Origin: Sphingomonas taxi
GTDB lineage: Bacteria > Pseudomonadota > Alphaproteobacteria > Sphingomonadales > Sphingomonadaceae
Length of the DNA stretch: 64,000 nt
NCBI GenBank assembly: GCA_003240625.1
Contig: QFMX01000001.1
Coordinates: forward strand, 62,001 to 126,000
Direction of reading: 5' to 3'
Below, in pieces: positions 1-8,911 of the stretch. The notes below the pieces were generated by a model. The model saw only the letters and a program-made list of their open reading frames with translations, had not been told where the DNA came from and did no database searches. The position numbers were made by a program, and so were the translations under genes. Each line of letters opens with the position of its first letter. Within the stretch, counting starts at the first letter, position 1.

Positions 1-77
1 AGCGCGTGATCCAGAATATCCGGATGTGGGCGGACGGGCATCGACCGCCGGATCAGGTTCTCGACGGCTGGGCCTGA
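1..77 (+). CDS. 3' end of an unidentified protein (partial)
   Basis: The reading frame that enters from the left edge stays open until a TGA at 75-77 and would encode 24 terminal residues with the pattern N-I-R-M-W-A-D-G-H. This loosely resembles the C-terminal tail of D-2-hydroxyacid dehydrogenases (ENIRRF-x-AGE type), but the piece is too short to assign. Direction matches the lipoprotein gene that follows about 90 bases later. Confidence 0.4.
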   Translation, partial: RVIQNIRMWADGHRPPDQVLDGWA

Positions 78-165
78 CGGTGGAGAATAAATCTGCATCA
101 ACTTGGCGGAACCGATACCGCGATGCAGCATTTGTCAGATACCCCCGGAGAACAGGAGTATCCCC

Positions 166-357
166 ATGAAGAAGTTTGCTATTTCCGCCCTGCTCGTCGC
201 ATCCGCCGTGTCGATGAGCGCCTGCTCGACGCTCAAGGGCGCAGGCATCGGTGCCGCAGGTGGCGCAGGCGTCGCGGCAGCCACTGGTGGTAGCATCGAG
301 AAGGGTGCGGCGGTTGGCGGCGCCGGTGGCGCGGTGGTCGGCACGGTCGCTGACTGA
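166..357 (+). CDS. small glycine-zipper lipoprotein
   Basis: A 63-residue protein. The start at 166 was chosen over an upstream ATG because it follows a purine-rich GGAGAACAGGAG ribosome-binding site and gives a proper signal peptide: Lys-Lys, a hydrophobic stretch, then a lipobox-like S-M-S-A-C with Cys near residue 20. The mature part is almost entirely Gly/Ala with GxxxG repeats (GAGIGAAGG, GGAGGAVVG), the pattern of glycine-zipper proteins of the osmotically inducible lipoprotein type. Such proteins sit in the outer membrane or at the periplasmic face and are often stress-induced. It appears to be a stand-alone gene and its exact role is unknown. Confidence 0.8.
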   Translation: MKKFAISALLVASAVSMSACSTLKGAGIGAAGGAGVAAATGGSIEKGAAVGGAGGAVVGTVAD

Positions 358-434
358 TCGAGCACTTGGTGGGACATGCGGGAATATCGCCCCTGTCCCA
401 CCAAATTACGGCGTCCGACAGTTTGGTGAGCCAT

Positions 435-558
435 TAATCCTCCCCCGCCAGGGGGGGGGCACCGAAGGCGACGGAGGGGGAGGACGCGGAACAGAGGTTT
501 CCCTCTCCTCCCCCTCCGTCTGGCAAGAGCCAGCCACCTCCCCTAGCGGGGAGGATTA
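435..558. repeat. GC-rich palindromic intergenic repeat, copy A
   Basis: An imperfect inverted repeat of about 124 bases. The outer arms are TAATCCTCCCC and GGGGAGGATTA, and the inner arms are ACGGAGGGGGAGGA and TCCTCCCCCTCCGT. The same architecture recurs at 16633-16759 and 18422-18546, in the same relative orientation. The copy lies between the lipoprotein and the convergent gene at 584, so it may act as a bidirectional hairpin at transcript ends. It resembles non-autonomous REP/MITE-like elements. Confidence 0.85.
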
Positions 559-583
559 AACCAAACGCCTCAGACCGCTTGCC

Positions 584-919
584 TTAGACCGCGCGCATCC
601 AGTGCGTGCGGGCGACTGTTCCGGTCAGCACTTTCGACCCAAATGCCTTGATGATCTTGGCGGCGTCGGCACTGTTCATCAGCACGACCCGCGTGCCCCC
701 CGACGGCAGCGTCTCGATCGCGCTGATGATCGCACCGTGCTTCTTGCACATCGCAACGACCTGAGGCTGCTCGACGCTGACGTTGACCGCGCGCGAGATC
801 GGCACGACGGTTTCGGTGACTGCCTTTGCAACGACCTGCTTGTCGGCCGGCTTGTCTGCGCCCGTCGTCACGATGCGAGCGCCCCGGTTGCGATGTAAGG
901 ATAGATCGTCATGCGGCAT
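584..919 (-). CDS. conserved-looking hypothetical protein
   Basis: A protein of about 111 residues if started at the ATG at 919. A GTG further in would remove the first 16 residues, so the start is uncertain. The C-terminal two thirds looks like a real folded domain: a VVAMCKKHGAIISAIETLPSGG segment, then strand/helix periodicity and a basic tail. The N-terminus has low complexity and may not be translated. No known family was recognised. It lies downstream of lysE in the same direction with about 110 bases between them. Confidence 0.55.
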   Translation of the reverse strand: MPHDDLSLHRNRGARIVTTGADKPADKQVVAKAVTETVVPISRAVNVSVEQPQVVAMCKKHGAIISAIETLPSGGTRVVLMNSADAAKIIKAFGSKVLTGTVARTHWMRAV

Positions 920-1028
920 TCCCGGCTCGGAGCGGGAGCGCAAAGCATCTCTCAGTCGCAGCCTGCCCGTACGAAGCGCCGCGATGGATCCGTTATGCGC
1001 GCAATGCCCGGAAACGGCAATGGCCGCG

Positions 1029-1655
1029 CTACGCCCGCACTCGCAACAGGGCAAGTCCGAAGCCGATGAAGATCCCGCCCGTCACCCGGTCGAATGCCCG
1101 CCGCAGTGCCGGTCGCGTCAGGTATCTGGCGAGCGTCCGGCCGCCTGCCGCATAGATGCCGTACCAGATGCTCTCGACCACCGCGAAGGTCGCCACCAGG
1201 ATCGCGAACTGCGGCGCCTGTGGCGATGCGCGATCGACGAATTGCGGGAGAAAGGCCGCGGCGAACAGCAACAGCTTGGGGTTGCTGATGCCGATGACGA
1301 ACCCGCCGCGGAACAGCCGGCGGGCGGAGACCGTCACCGGCAGCGCGTCCGCGCCGACGTCGATCGGAGACCCTGCCCCGCGCCATGCCTTGATGCCGAG
1401 GAACACGAGATACGCGACCCCGGCATAGCGCAGCGCGTCGAACACGCGGGGCCATGCGGCCAGCAACACGGATACGCCCGCCGCCGATGCCGCAAGCACG
1501 AGTATCAGCGCGGTCAGACACCCCGCCATCGCCGCGATGCTGCGGCGCGCGCCGAACGCCACGCTGCGCGTCATGACGTGCAGCATATTGGGCCCCGGCG
1601 TCCCGCACAGCAGGACTATCGCGATGACGAACAGCCACCATGCGTGGAGTGTCAT
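1029..1655 (-). CDS. LysE/RhtB-family amino-acid exporter
   Basis: A 208-residue inner-membrane protein with the LysE/RhtB layout: N-terminal hydrophobic helix, the family motif G-T-P-G-P-N-M near residues 18-24, then the G-x-x-x-G-C region and five to six predicted membrane helices. Length is typical (about 205-210). Family members export amino acids such as lysine, homoserine or threonine; the substrate cannot be told from sequence. The start follows a GGGGCAG ribosome-binding site. Confidence 0.92.
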   Translation of the reverse strand: MTLHAWWLFVIAIVLLCGTPGPNMLHVMTRSVAFGARRSIAAMAGCLTALILVLAASAAGVSVLLAAWPRVFDALRYAGVAYLVFLGIKAWRGAGSPIDVGADALPVTVSARRLFRGGFVIGISNPKLLLFAAAFLPQFVDRASPQAPQFAILVATFAVVESIWYGIYAAGGRTLARYLTRPALRRAFDRVTGGIFIGFGLALLRVRA

Positions 1656-1780
1656 GTCTGCCCCTGCCTCTCAAAGAACCGTGACGTAGCGACTATCAGC
1701 ACGCCGGACGTGTTCGGTGTTTATCGTCTCGAAGCAAGAGAGCGGCCGCGTTCGAACGACGGTCCGCTCTTCCTTGTTCT

Positions 1781-1824
1781 CCCGCGAAGGCGGGAGCCCA
1801 GTCTGGATCCCCGCCTTCGCGGGG
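1781..1824. repeat. paired short hairpins (CCCGCGAAGGCGGG type)
   Basis: Two stem-loops lie 14 bases apart: CCCGC-GAAG-GCGGG at 1781-1794 and CCCCGC-CTTC-GCGGGG at 1809-1824. The two hairpins are in opposite orientation, giving an overall dyad. They sit in the 283-base gap between the divergent-side start of lysE and the 3' end of the nitronate monooxygenase gene; no gene is visible there. The pattern is typical of dispersed repeats in sphingomonads. Confidence 0.75.
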
Positions 1825-1938
1825 AAACACGCTACCCTTGCTCCCGGCCGATAAGTGCCACTCTGTTCAGCGCCCGAGACCTTGCAAAGCCGATACTATC
1901 GAAAGGTCGTCATCATCGATGTAAGACGCCCCCTCGCT

Positions 1939-3342
1939 TCAATCCCCCGTCAGGATCCGATCGACCAGCTGCCCGACACTCGGCACGAAGCCGTTCGAAT
2001 AAAACGGGTCCTTCTTGAAATTATACGCCGCATGCCCCGCGAACATCAGATTCTGGTCGATGTCACCGCCATGCGCGATGTCCTGGAGCGTCTTCTGGAT
2101 GCAGAAGCTGCGCGGGTCGGCGAGGCGCCCGGTCGAGTTGGTCTCGGTATCCGCCCAGCTCGAGAACGAGCATTGCGACAGGCAGCCCATGCAGTCCGAC
2201 TGGTCCTTGCGGATCATGCCCTTTTCGGTCGGGCTGACGAACACGAGCGTGTTGTCGGGCGTCTTCAGCGCGTCGGTATAGCCCTCGCCGAACCACTGGC
2301 GCGCGCGCAGCAGGTCGTTGCGCGTGACCCAGAAATTCTTGCCCTTCACGCCGACGTCGAGCTGGAAGACGTGATCGCCGGCCTCCTGGGTCGAGAACGC
2401 GATCTGGCGCTCGGACCGAGCCTCTAGCGAGCGCAAGAACGGATTGCGCACTGCCGACGAATAGAACCCGGTCGGCGAGAACTTGTGCAGCAGCACGTCG
2501 CCTTCCTCGATCTGCGTCAGCGCGTTCTTCCAACCCTCCGGGATCGGGCTCTCGCGCGTGAGCAACGGCCGCGTGCCGAACTGGAACGCGATCGTGCCGA
2601 GCTCGGGATTGTCGATCCAGTCGTTCCAGTCGCGCAGATACCAGACGCCGCCCGCCATCACGATCGGCACGTCGTCGCTGATCCCGCCCTCACGCATCAC
2701 GTCGCGCAGTTCCTTGACGCGCGGATACGGGTCCTGCGGCTTCAGCGGGTCCTCGGCGTTCGACAGGCCGTTATGCCCGCCCGCGAGCCACGGATCCTCG
2801 TACACCACCGCGGCGAGCCACTCGGCCGCCTTCGAATAGGCCCGCTTCCACAGCGCGCGGAAGGCGCGGCCGGAGCTGACGATCGGCAGATAGCTGACGC
2901 CATAGGACGCGGTAATCTCGGACAGCTTGTACGGCATGCCTGCACCGCAGGTGACGCCGGCCACCTTGCCGCGCGTGCGCTCCAGCACGCCGTGCAGGAT
3001 CCGCTGCGCGCCACCCATTTCCCACAGCACGTTGATGTTGATCGCGCCCTTGCCGTCGGCGATCTCGTACGCGCGCTCGACCTGCTGGACTGCGCCCTCG
3101 ATCGCATACTGGACGAGTTCCTCGTGGCGATCACGCCGCGTCAGCGCCGCATAGACCTGCGGGATGATCTTGCCGTCGGGATCGTAGCTGTCGGCGTTCA
3201 CGGCCGAGACCGTGCCGATGCCCCCCGCTGCAGCCCACGCGCCGGCGGAGGCGTGGTTGGTCGCAGCGACGCCCTTGCCGCCCTCAACCAGAGGCCAGAC
3301 TTCCCGACCGTTATAGACGATAGGCTTCAGGCCCTTGAACAC
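1939..3342 (-). CDS. nitronate monooxygenase-like flavoprotein
   Basis: A 467-residue protein of the nitronate monooxygenase / 2-nitropropane dioxygenase superfamily (FMN-dependent TIM barrel). Supporting segments are G-G-I-G-T-V near the N-terminus, G-V-T-C-G-A-G-M-P (family phosphate/FMN loop region), P-I-V-M-A-G-G-V-W and the F-Q-F-G-T-R-P strand. It is longer than the usual 320-380 residues. The extra C-terminal region carries a cysteine cluster, C384-M-G-C387 with C391 and C414. The start is GTG at 3342, preceded by GGGAGAGGTGA. Family chemistry is oxidation of nitronates to carbonyls, but the long form may have another substrate. Confidence 0.85.
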   Translation of the reverse strand: MFKGLKPIVYNGREVWPLVEGGKGVAATNHASAGAWAAAGGIGTVSAVNADSYDPDGKIIPQVYAALTRRDRHEELVQYAIEGAVQQVERAYEIADGKGAININVLWEMGGAQRILHGVLERTRGKVAGVTCGAGMPYKLSEITASYGVSYLPIVSSGRAFRALWKRAYSKAAEWLAAVVYEDPWLAGGHNGLSNAEDPLKPQDPYPRVKELRDVMREGGISDDVPIVMAGGVWYLRDWNDWIDNPELGTIAFQFGTRPLLTRESPIPEGWKNALTQIEEGDVLLHKFSPTGFYSSAVRNPFLRSLEARSERQIAFSTQEAGDHVFQLDVGVKGKNFWVTRNDLLRARQWFGEGYTDALKTPDNTLVFVSPTEKGMIRKDQSDCMGCLSQCSFSSWADTETNSTGRLADPRSFCIQKTLQDIAHGGDIDQNLMFAGHAAYNFKKDPFYSNGFVPSVGQLVDRILTGD

Positions 3343-3411
3343 GACGTCACCTCTCCCGGAAAATACGGCCCCCTATATCGCAAGGACGCAGCGCGCGAGC
3401 AATATTAAGAC

Positions 3412-4560
3412 CTAGGTTAGTATATCGCCTAGTGCACCGGGGCGGCCGAGCGCATCCTCGTACAGCGCGCGATAGCGGGCGATCATCACCGCCTCGTCGT
3501 ACTCCGCCCGTGCCTTGGCCTGGTTCGCGGCGCCGACCGACGCCCGCAGGGCCGGGTCCGCGACCAGCGCCTGCAACGCATCGCGCAGCCGCACCTCGTT
3601 GGCGATGTCGGTGACGAACGGCAGGTTCTCGGGCGAGACCATCCGCCTGATGTCGCCGACCGGATAGCTCGCGATCGGCAGACCTGCCGCCATCGCCTCG
3701 ACCACGGAGATCGGGAACTGCTCGCTGCGCGACGACACCGCGAGCATGTCGAAATGGCCGATATAGCGATACGGCCGATCGAGGAATCCTGGCAGCACGA
3801 GCTTGTCCGCCATCCCCATCGCGGCGGCCGCTTGCAGGATGTTCGCGCGCTCCGGGCCCTCGCCGACGATCACGAGGCGCACCCGGCCCGAGACGCCGCC
3901 GACTGCACGCACCAGCGCGGTGAGGTCCTTCACCTCGCGCAGGCCCGCCAGCGCGCCGATCACAACTTCCTTGGCGTTGCGCGTGAAGCCCGGGATCGCC
4001 TTGGGCTCGGGCTTCTGCGTGTAATAGGCGGTGCCGATCCCGTTGACGATCCGGTGCACGCGCTCGCGCGGCTGTTTCCAGGTCTTGAGGGCGATCCCCT
4101 CGAGCACCTCGGAGGGCACCGCCAGCGCGTGCGCCGCGCCCAGCGCGAGCCGCCGATAGACGTTGCGCTCGATCTTGAGCCCGCCCGCCTCGTCGGCATT
4201 GAACCCGTCCTCGTGATGGACGAGCGGCGGCGCGCCCTTGCTGAACGCGCGCCGTGCCATCGCCCCGTCGATCGCGCCCCAGTTGTAGCTCAACACCAGA
4301 TCGAACCGCCGCATATACTGCGCGATCGCCTCGTAGCGCTTGACCGAGGGCTTGCCCGTCAGCGGCGGGGGATTCTGGGCGATCTCATAGCGAACGCCCT
4401 TCGCGATCGATTCCCGCGCACTCAACGCGTCGGGCACGCCTGACACGATGGTGTGCTTCGCCCGATCCCCGAACGCGTTCATCAACCGAACCGCCCGCGC
4501 CTCCTTGCCGCCAAGGTCGAACGTGGAATGGAGGTGCAGGATGTTCACGGGAGCGGCCAT
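3412..4560 (-). CDS. family 4-type glycosyltransferase
   Basis: A 382-residue GT-B glycosyltransferase. The N-terminal domain begins with I-L-H-L-H-S-T-F-D-L-G-G-K-E, a donor/acceptor loop typical of GT4 enzymes. The C-terminal Rossmann half contains V-I-V-G-E-G-P-E and the E-x7-E element in S-E-Q-F-P-I-S-V-V-E-A-M-A-A-G. It probably transfers a sugar from a nucleotide donor to a lipid or polysaccharide at the cytoplasmic membrane. There is no neighbouring polysaccharide cluster to indicate the product. It is separated from the flanking genes, which share its strand, by 69 and 133 bases. Confidence 0.88.
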   Translation of the reverse strand: MAAPVNILHLHSTFDLGGKEARAVRLMNAFGDRAKHTIVSGVPDALSARESIAKGVRYEIAQNPPPLTGKPSVKRYEAIAQYMRRFDLVLSYNWGAIDGAMARRAFSKGAPPLVHHEDGFNADEAGGLKIERNVYRRLALGAAHALAVPSEVLEGIALKTWKQPRERVHRIVNGIGTAYYTQKPEPKAIPGFTRNAKEVVIGALAGLREVKDLTALVRAVGGVSGRVRLVIVGEGPERANILQAAAAMGMADKLVLPGFLDRPYRYIGHFDMLAVSSRSEQFPISVVEAMAAGLPIASYPVGDIRRMVSPENLPFVTDIANEVRLRDALQALVADPALRASVGAANQAKARAEYDEAVMIARYRALYEDALGRPGALGDILT

Positions 4561-4693
4561 CGGCGTGCGATGCCGATTTCCGATGGCGGTTTCAAGAGAG
4601 CGCTGCGTCGCTCACCGCCGATGTCGTCCCCCCGCGGAACGCCCGCCGGGAAGAACGACATGGGCAAGCGTGGGTCGCCGCCCTTGGGACCGA

Positions 4694-7135
4694 CTACCAG
4701 CTAAGCCCCGCCCGCGCGTAGAGATAGCGGCCGTTGAACCCGAATGGCGAGTAATACGGGAAGCCGATCACACCGGTCACGTTGTTGGCGACGACCGTCG
4801 CATCCGGGTACACGTCGAACAGGTTGCTGACGCCCAACCCGAGTTGCGCGCCCTTGGTCGCCTGATAGCGAAGCTCCACATCGGTGATGAGATGCTTGCC
4901 GCTGTGCACGTCGGCGGCTTCGGTGGTGCCGGGCTGATTGACGTCGCCGTAATAGGTGACGCGGGCGAGCGCCCCCAGTCGGTCGAGCGACCAGTCGATC
5001 GATCCCGTCACCTTCTCGCCGGGGGTACCGTCTTCGAGCGTCAGGATACGGCTGCGCGCGAAGAGTACCGGCGCGGGGTTGAGCGTCGACGTCGAGGTCG
5101 GCACGCGCGTCACGTCGCTGTCGTTGATGTTGCCCGCGATCGTGAAGTCGAACGTCCCGGCCGCGTCGGTCGGCAGGCGATAATGTGCGACCGCGTCGAT
5201 ACCCTTGGTGGTGGAGGCGAGCCCGTTGATGAAGAAGCGCGCGGCGGTCGCGCCCGATCCTGCAAGCAGACTGGTGATCTGTGCGTTGACCGCCGCAGAC
5301 TGGGTCGCCGACGTCGTGATGTTCTCCGACAGGCCGATCTGGTTGCGGATCCGGATCCTATAGGCATCGACGGTCAGGTCGAACCGACCGAAGCGAAAGA
5401 CGGTGCCGACCGACAGGTTGGTCGATTTCTCGGGCTCCAGCGGCAAACCACCGAGCCGCGTCGCAACCGGACTGACCGACGGGAAGGTGCCGGTCTGGAT
5501 CGGGTTGCCGTTCTGGATGACGGTCGCGATCGACGTGAAATACTGCTGCTGGAGAGCAGGCGCGCGGAACCCGGTCGAGGCCGTGCCGCGGAGCGCGAAC
5601 CAGGGCGCGAAGTCGTAGCGTGCCGAGATCTTGCCGGTAGCGGTGGTGCCGAAATCCGAATAATCCTCGCCGCGGCCAGCGAGCCCGACGAGCAGCTTGT
5701 CGGTCACCTGCGCCTCGAGATCGAGATAGACGCTGCCGTTGCGGCGATGGCGATCGACTTCGTTGGCGGGCGAGAAGCCGCCGAACCCTTGCGCGCCGGG
5801 CGCCGCGTTCGCCGCCGCACCGGTGATCGTGCCGGCAACGGGATAATCGTACGACGCCCGCTCGCCCGCCTGGATCTGGAAACCTTCGCGGCGCCCTTCG
5901 AGGCCGAACGCGACGTTCAGTCCCTGCAGGACGTCGAGCTTGCGACTGACGTCGAGGCCCGCGACGAGCTGGTCGTATACCAGTGCGCCGTCCGAGAAGT
6001 CCTTCGGGGTCGCGCTGCCATAGGCGTAGTTCGCCGAGTTCAGCGTGCGGAAACCGATCTTGTTACGGCCGTAGCTGACGTTCAGATCGACCGACCAGTC
6101 GGCGACCTCGCCCTTGATGCCGACCGCCGAGTTCAGATCGCGCGATTTGGTGTTGATGATCGGCAGGAAGCCATCGGGGTAGCCGGCCAGCGCCGTCGTG
6201 GCACTGGCGAGCCGCGGAAACGCGGCGCTGCGCGTGTCGCGGTCCTGATAGCCGAGCCAGCCGTACAGCTTCCACGAACCGGTCAGCGTCGTGCCGGCAT
6301 TGGCGAAGATGCTGTATTGCTCGACCTTCGGATCGCCGAACCTGCCGGTCACGCGTAACGGCGTGACACGCGGGTCGAAATCGGCACGGTTGGTGGCCTG
6401 GCGGTTCAGATACTCGCCCGACACGGTCAGGAAGCCATCCTCGCCGAAGCCGACGCCTTGCCAGCCCGACACCGTCACGGCATGCTCGCCGTTCGTGCTG
6501 CGGCTGCCACGCGCGGTATCGATATCGGTGTTGTAGAAGCCGTAATTGACCGTCGCGCCGCCGCCCGACCTTGCCTCGCGCAGGCGCAGGTTGACGACGC
6601 CCGCGATCGCGTCGGAGCCATATTGTGCCGATGCACCGTCACGCAGCACCTCGATCCGGTCTAGCGCGACGGTTGGAATGGTGTTCAAATCGACCGCCGC
6701 CGAGCCGCGCCCCACCGAGCCGCCGACGTTGAGCAACGCCGCGGTATGACCGCGCACGCCGTTGATCAGCACCAGCGTCTGATCGGGCGACAGGCCACGC
6801 AGCGTCGCCGGCCGGATCGCATCGGTGCCGTCGACCGCCGACGGCCGCGGGAAGTCGATCGAGGGCGCGATCGCCGACAGCGCCGCACCGAGTTCGGTAG
6901 TCCCCTGCCGCTGAAGCGCTGCCGAACTCAGCACATCGACCGGCGATGCGCTGTCGAGCCGCGAGCGACCGACAGACCGAGTGCCGGTGACGATGATGTC
7001 GTCCTGGGTATCGGGAAGCGCCGCCGCTGGGTCCGAAGCGGCGGGCGCCGGCGCATTCTGGGCATACGCGGCCTGGGCGCTGGCAAAGGCGAGTGTCGAG
7101 GCGGCGAGCGTCAACGCGGTACGATAGGCAGTCAT
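4694..7135 (-). CDS. TonB-dependent outer-membrane receptor
   Basis: An 813-residue receptor. The ATG at 7135 was chosen because it gives a clean signal peptide ending A-A-Y-A-Q; the frame extends further upstream without signal-like sequence. After a Pro/Ala-rich linker comes the TonB box region D-D-I-I-V-T-G-T-R, a plug domain (R-G-L-S-P-D-Q-T-L-V-L-I-N-G, then V-L-R-D-G-A-S-A-Q-Y-G-S-D-A-I-A-G-V-V-N) and a 22-strand barrel ending in aromatic W. The substrate is unknown. It is divergent from the secreted amidohydrolase at 7486, which suggests shared control and perhaps a peptide-like ligand. Confidence 0.92.
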   Translation of the reverse strand: MTAYRTALTLAASTLAFASAQAAYAQNAPAPAASDPAAALPDTQDDIIVTGTRSVGRSRLDSASPVDVLSSAALQRQGTTELGAALSAIAPSIDFPRPSAVDGTDAIRPATLRGLSPDQTLVLINGVRGHTAALLNVGGSVGRGSAAVDLNTIPTVALDRIEVLRDGASAQYGSDAIAGVVNLRLREARSGGGATVNYGFYNTDIDTARGSRSTNGEHAVTVSGWQGVGFGEDGFLTVSGEYLNRQATNRADFDPRVTPLRVTGRFGDPKVEQYSIFANAGTTLTGSWKLYGWLGYQDRDTRSAAFPRLASATTALAGYPDGFLPIINTKSRDLNSAVGIKGEVADWSVDLNVSYGRNKIGFRTLNSANYAYGSATPKDFSDGALVYDQLVAGLDVSRKLDVLQGLNVAFGLEGRREGFQIQAGERASYDYPVAGTITGAAANAAPGAQGFGGFSPANEVDRHRRNGSVYLDLEAQVTDKLLVGLAGRGEDYSDFGTTATGKISARYDFAPWFALRGTASTGFRAPALQQQYFTSIATVIQNGNPIQTGTFPSVSPVATRLGGLPLEPEKSTNLSVGTVFRFGRFDLTVDAYRIRIRNQIGLSENITTSATQSAAVNAQITSLLAGSGATAARFFINGLASTTKGIDAVAHYRLPTDAAGTFDFTIAGNINDSDVTRVPTSTSTLNPAPVLFARSRILTLEDGTPGEKVTGSIDWSLDRLGALARVTYYGDVNQPGTTEAADVHSGKHLITDVELRYQATKGAQLGLGVSNLFDVYPDATVVANNVTGVIGFPYYSPFGFNGRYLYARAGLSW

Positions 7136-7485
7136 GCGATAATCCCTGATAGTGGATCGTTCTGCGACGATCTCGGTGCGTGATGAACGAACGGACGCAT
7201 TCACCGGTCCCGATAGGTACCGAGTGCGCGGCCGATAAGTGAAAAGAACGCGCGGCTGGATGCACGCGCTGCAACGTCCCATTCGGGAGGCCTTTGCACC
7301 GCCAGCACGTCGCCGCCGCATGGTCGTCTCCATCCAAGACGACCATCATCCACGTTCGCGATGGGAGCTCCCAGTCGATTGAGCTTTCGACCCAGCAATT
7401 TTTAGTTGGCGCGCCGGCGCCGCACGGTCGGCGCTTGCCGAAACACCGCGGTTCGGCAAGCATGGGCGAAAGGGGAGAAAACCAG
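7136..7485. other. 350-base divergent regulatory region
   Basis: A gap between the TonB receptor (left, minus) and the amidohydrolase (right, plus). No supportable gene is present. The only clear structure is the 10-bp perfect dyad listed separately at 7433-7461. Confidence 0.7.
7433..7461. promoter_or_regulatory. perfect 10-bp inverted repeat upstream of amidohydrolase
   Basis: GCTTGCCGAA at 7433-7442 is repeated inverted as TTCGGCAAGC at 7452-7461 with nine bases between. It ends 24 bases before the amidohydrolase ATG. It could be an operator or a hairpin in the mRNA leader just upstream of the GGGGAGAAAA ribosome-binding site. No regulator family is indicated. Confidence 0.5.
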
Positions 7486-8817
7486 ATGCTCAAGGCACTC
7501 TTGATCGGCCTGACCGCCACCGTCGCGCTGCCGCTCCACGCTCAGACGACACCTGCGCCGCAAACCCGGCCAGCCGCCGCCACGTATATCCAGGCAGGCA
7601 CGCTGCTCGATCGGCCGGGCCAGCCGCCGCGCGGCAACACCACGATCATCGTCCGCGACGGCAAGGTCGCCGAACTGCGCGACGGCTTCGTGGCACCGGA
7701 ACAGGGAGCGACGCTGATCGATCTGCGCACCGCGTTCGTCATGCCGGGGCTGGTCGATATGCATGTCCACCTCTGGGGCATCGGCGGCGATCCGATGCGG
7801 GCACGACTGGAGGCGCTGAACCGCGACCGGTTCGACGACGAGATGACCGCCGTCGCGAACGCGCGCACGACGTTGAATGCCGGCTTCACCTCGGTCCGCG
7901 ATCTCGGTGGCGACCCGCGCGGTATCCGTGCGCTGCGCGACGCGATCGACGCGGGAACGGTCGAGGGTCCGAGCATAACCAACGCGGGCGAGATGATCTC
8001 GGTGACCGGCGGCCATGGCGATGGCGGCAACGGGCTTGCCGAAGAATTTGCCGACATGGTCCATGGCAAGGAGGTCAATCTGTGCGACGGTCCCGACGAT
8101 TGCCGACGCGCGGTACGGGCGCAGGTGGCGCTGGGCGCCCGCGTCATCAAATTCGCGGCCACCGGCGGTGTTCTCTCGAACGTGAGCGGTGGCCTCGGCC
8201 GCGCGATGACTCCGGACGAGATGCGCGCGATCATCGAGACGGCGCATGCGCTGGGCCGCAAGGTCGCCGCGCATAGTCACGCGGCCGAGGGCACCAAGGC
8301 GGCGCTGGAAGCCGGCGTTGACTCGATCGAACACGGCACGTTCCTCGACGAGGACACCATCCGGCTGTTCAGAGCCAAAGGCGCCTACCTCGTGCCGACC
8401 GAGATCGCGCCCGTCGCAGCGCTCGCGCAGGCGCGCGGTGGCGCCTTGCCGCCCGCGACGATCGTCAAGGCCGAGGCTGCCGCCGCCGCCATGGCCGCCA
8501 GCCACCGCCGCGCTTATGCGGCCGGTGTGAAGGTCGCATTCGGCACCGACACCGGCGTATCGAAGCATGGCGACAACGCCACCGAGTTCGCGCTGATGGT
8601 GAGGAACGGCCTCACGCCGACCCAGGCGATCGCGGCCGCAACGACCGGCGCCGCTGACCTGCTCGGACGCGACGACATCGGCACGCTCGCCATCGGCAAG
8701 ACCGCGGACATCATCGCCGTGCAGGGCTCGCCGCTCGAAGACGTAACCCGCCTCGAGCATGTCGACTTCGTGATGCACCGCGGCGCGATCGCAAAGGGTC
8801 CGCAACCCGGCACCTGA
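7486..8817 (+). CDS. secreted metal-dependent amidohydrolase
   Basis: A 443-residue amidohydrolase-superfamily TIM barrel. The start at 7486 follows GGGGAGAAAA and gives a signal peptide ending A-L-P-L-H-A-Q. Metal ligands are visible: H93-x-H95 in G-L-V-D-M-H-V-H, a candidate carboxylated lysine in V-I-K-F-A-A-T-G-G, histidines in A-A-H-S-H-A and S-I-E-H-G-T, and the aspartate in F-G-T-D-T-G. The G-T-x-x-D-R-P-G beginning and the C-terminal G-K-x-A-D-I-I-A motif match the imidazolonepropionase-like / Xaa-Lys,Arg dipeptidase group often exported in sphingomonads. The probable role is periplasmic cleavage of dipeptides or lactam-like substrates, partnering the divergent TonB receptor. Confidence 0.88.
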   Translation: MLKALLIGLTATVALPLHAQTTPAPQTRPAAATYIQAGTLLDRPGQPPRGNTTIIVRDGKVAELRDGFVAPEQGATLIDLRTAFVMPGLVDMHVHLWGIGGDPMRARLEALNRDRFDDEMTAVANARTTLNAGFTSVRDLGGDPRGIRALRDAIDAGTVEGPSITNAGEMISVTGGHGDGGNGLAEEFADMVHGKEVNLCDGPDDCRRAVRAQVALGARVIKFAATGGVLSNVSGGLGRAMTPDEMRAIIETAHALGRKVAAHSHAAEGTKAALEAGVDSIEHGTFLDEDTIRLFRAKGAYLVPTEIAPVAALAQARGGALPPATIVKAEAAAAAMAASHRRAYAAGVKVAFGTDTGVSKHGDNATEFALMVRNGLTPTQAIAAATTGAADLLGRDDIGTLAIGKTADIIAVQGSPLEDVTRLEHVDFVMHRGAIAKGPQPGT

Positions 8818-8911
8818 CCGCGGTTCCGGGCAACACAATCGCACCGGTCGCCTTGGCAAATGCCCGCCGAACTGCGACCGTCGGGCTCAGGCGATCGCGG
8901 AGAACGACGAC

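Noticed and set aside
4448..6358. 636-codon plus-strand frame opposite a glycosyltransferase and a TonB receptor
   Set aside because: It crosses two well-supported minus-strand genes and has typical antisense composition.
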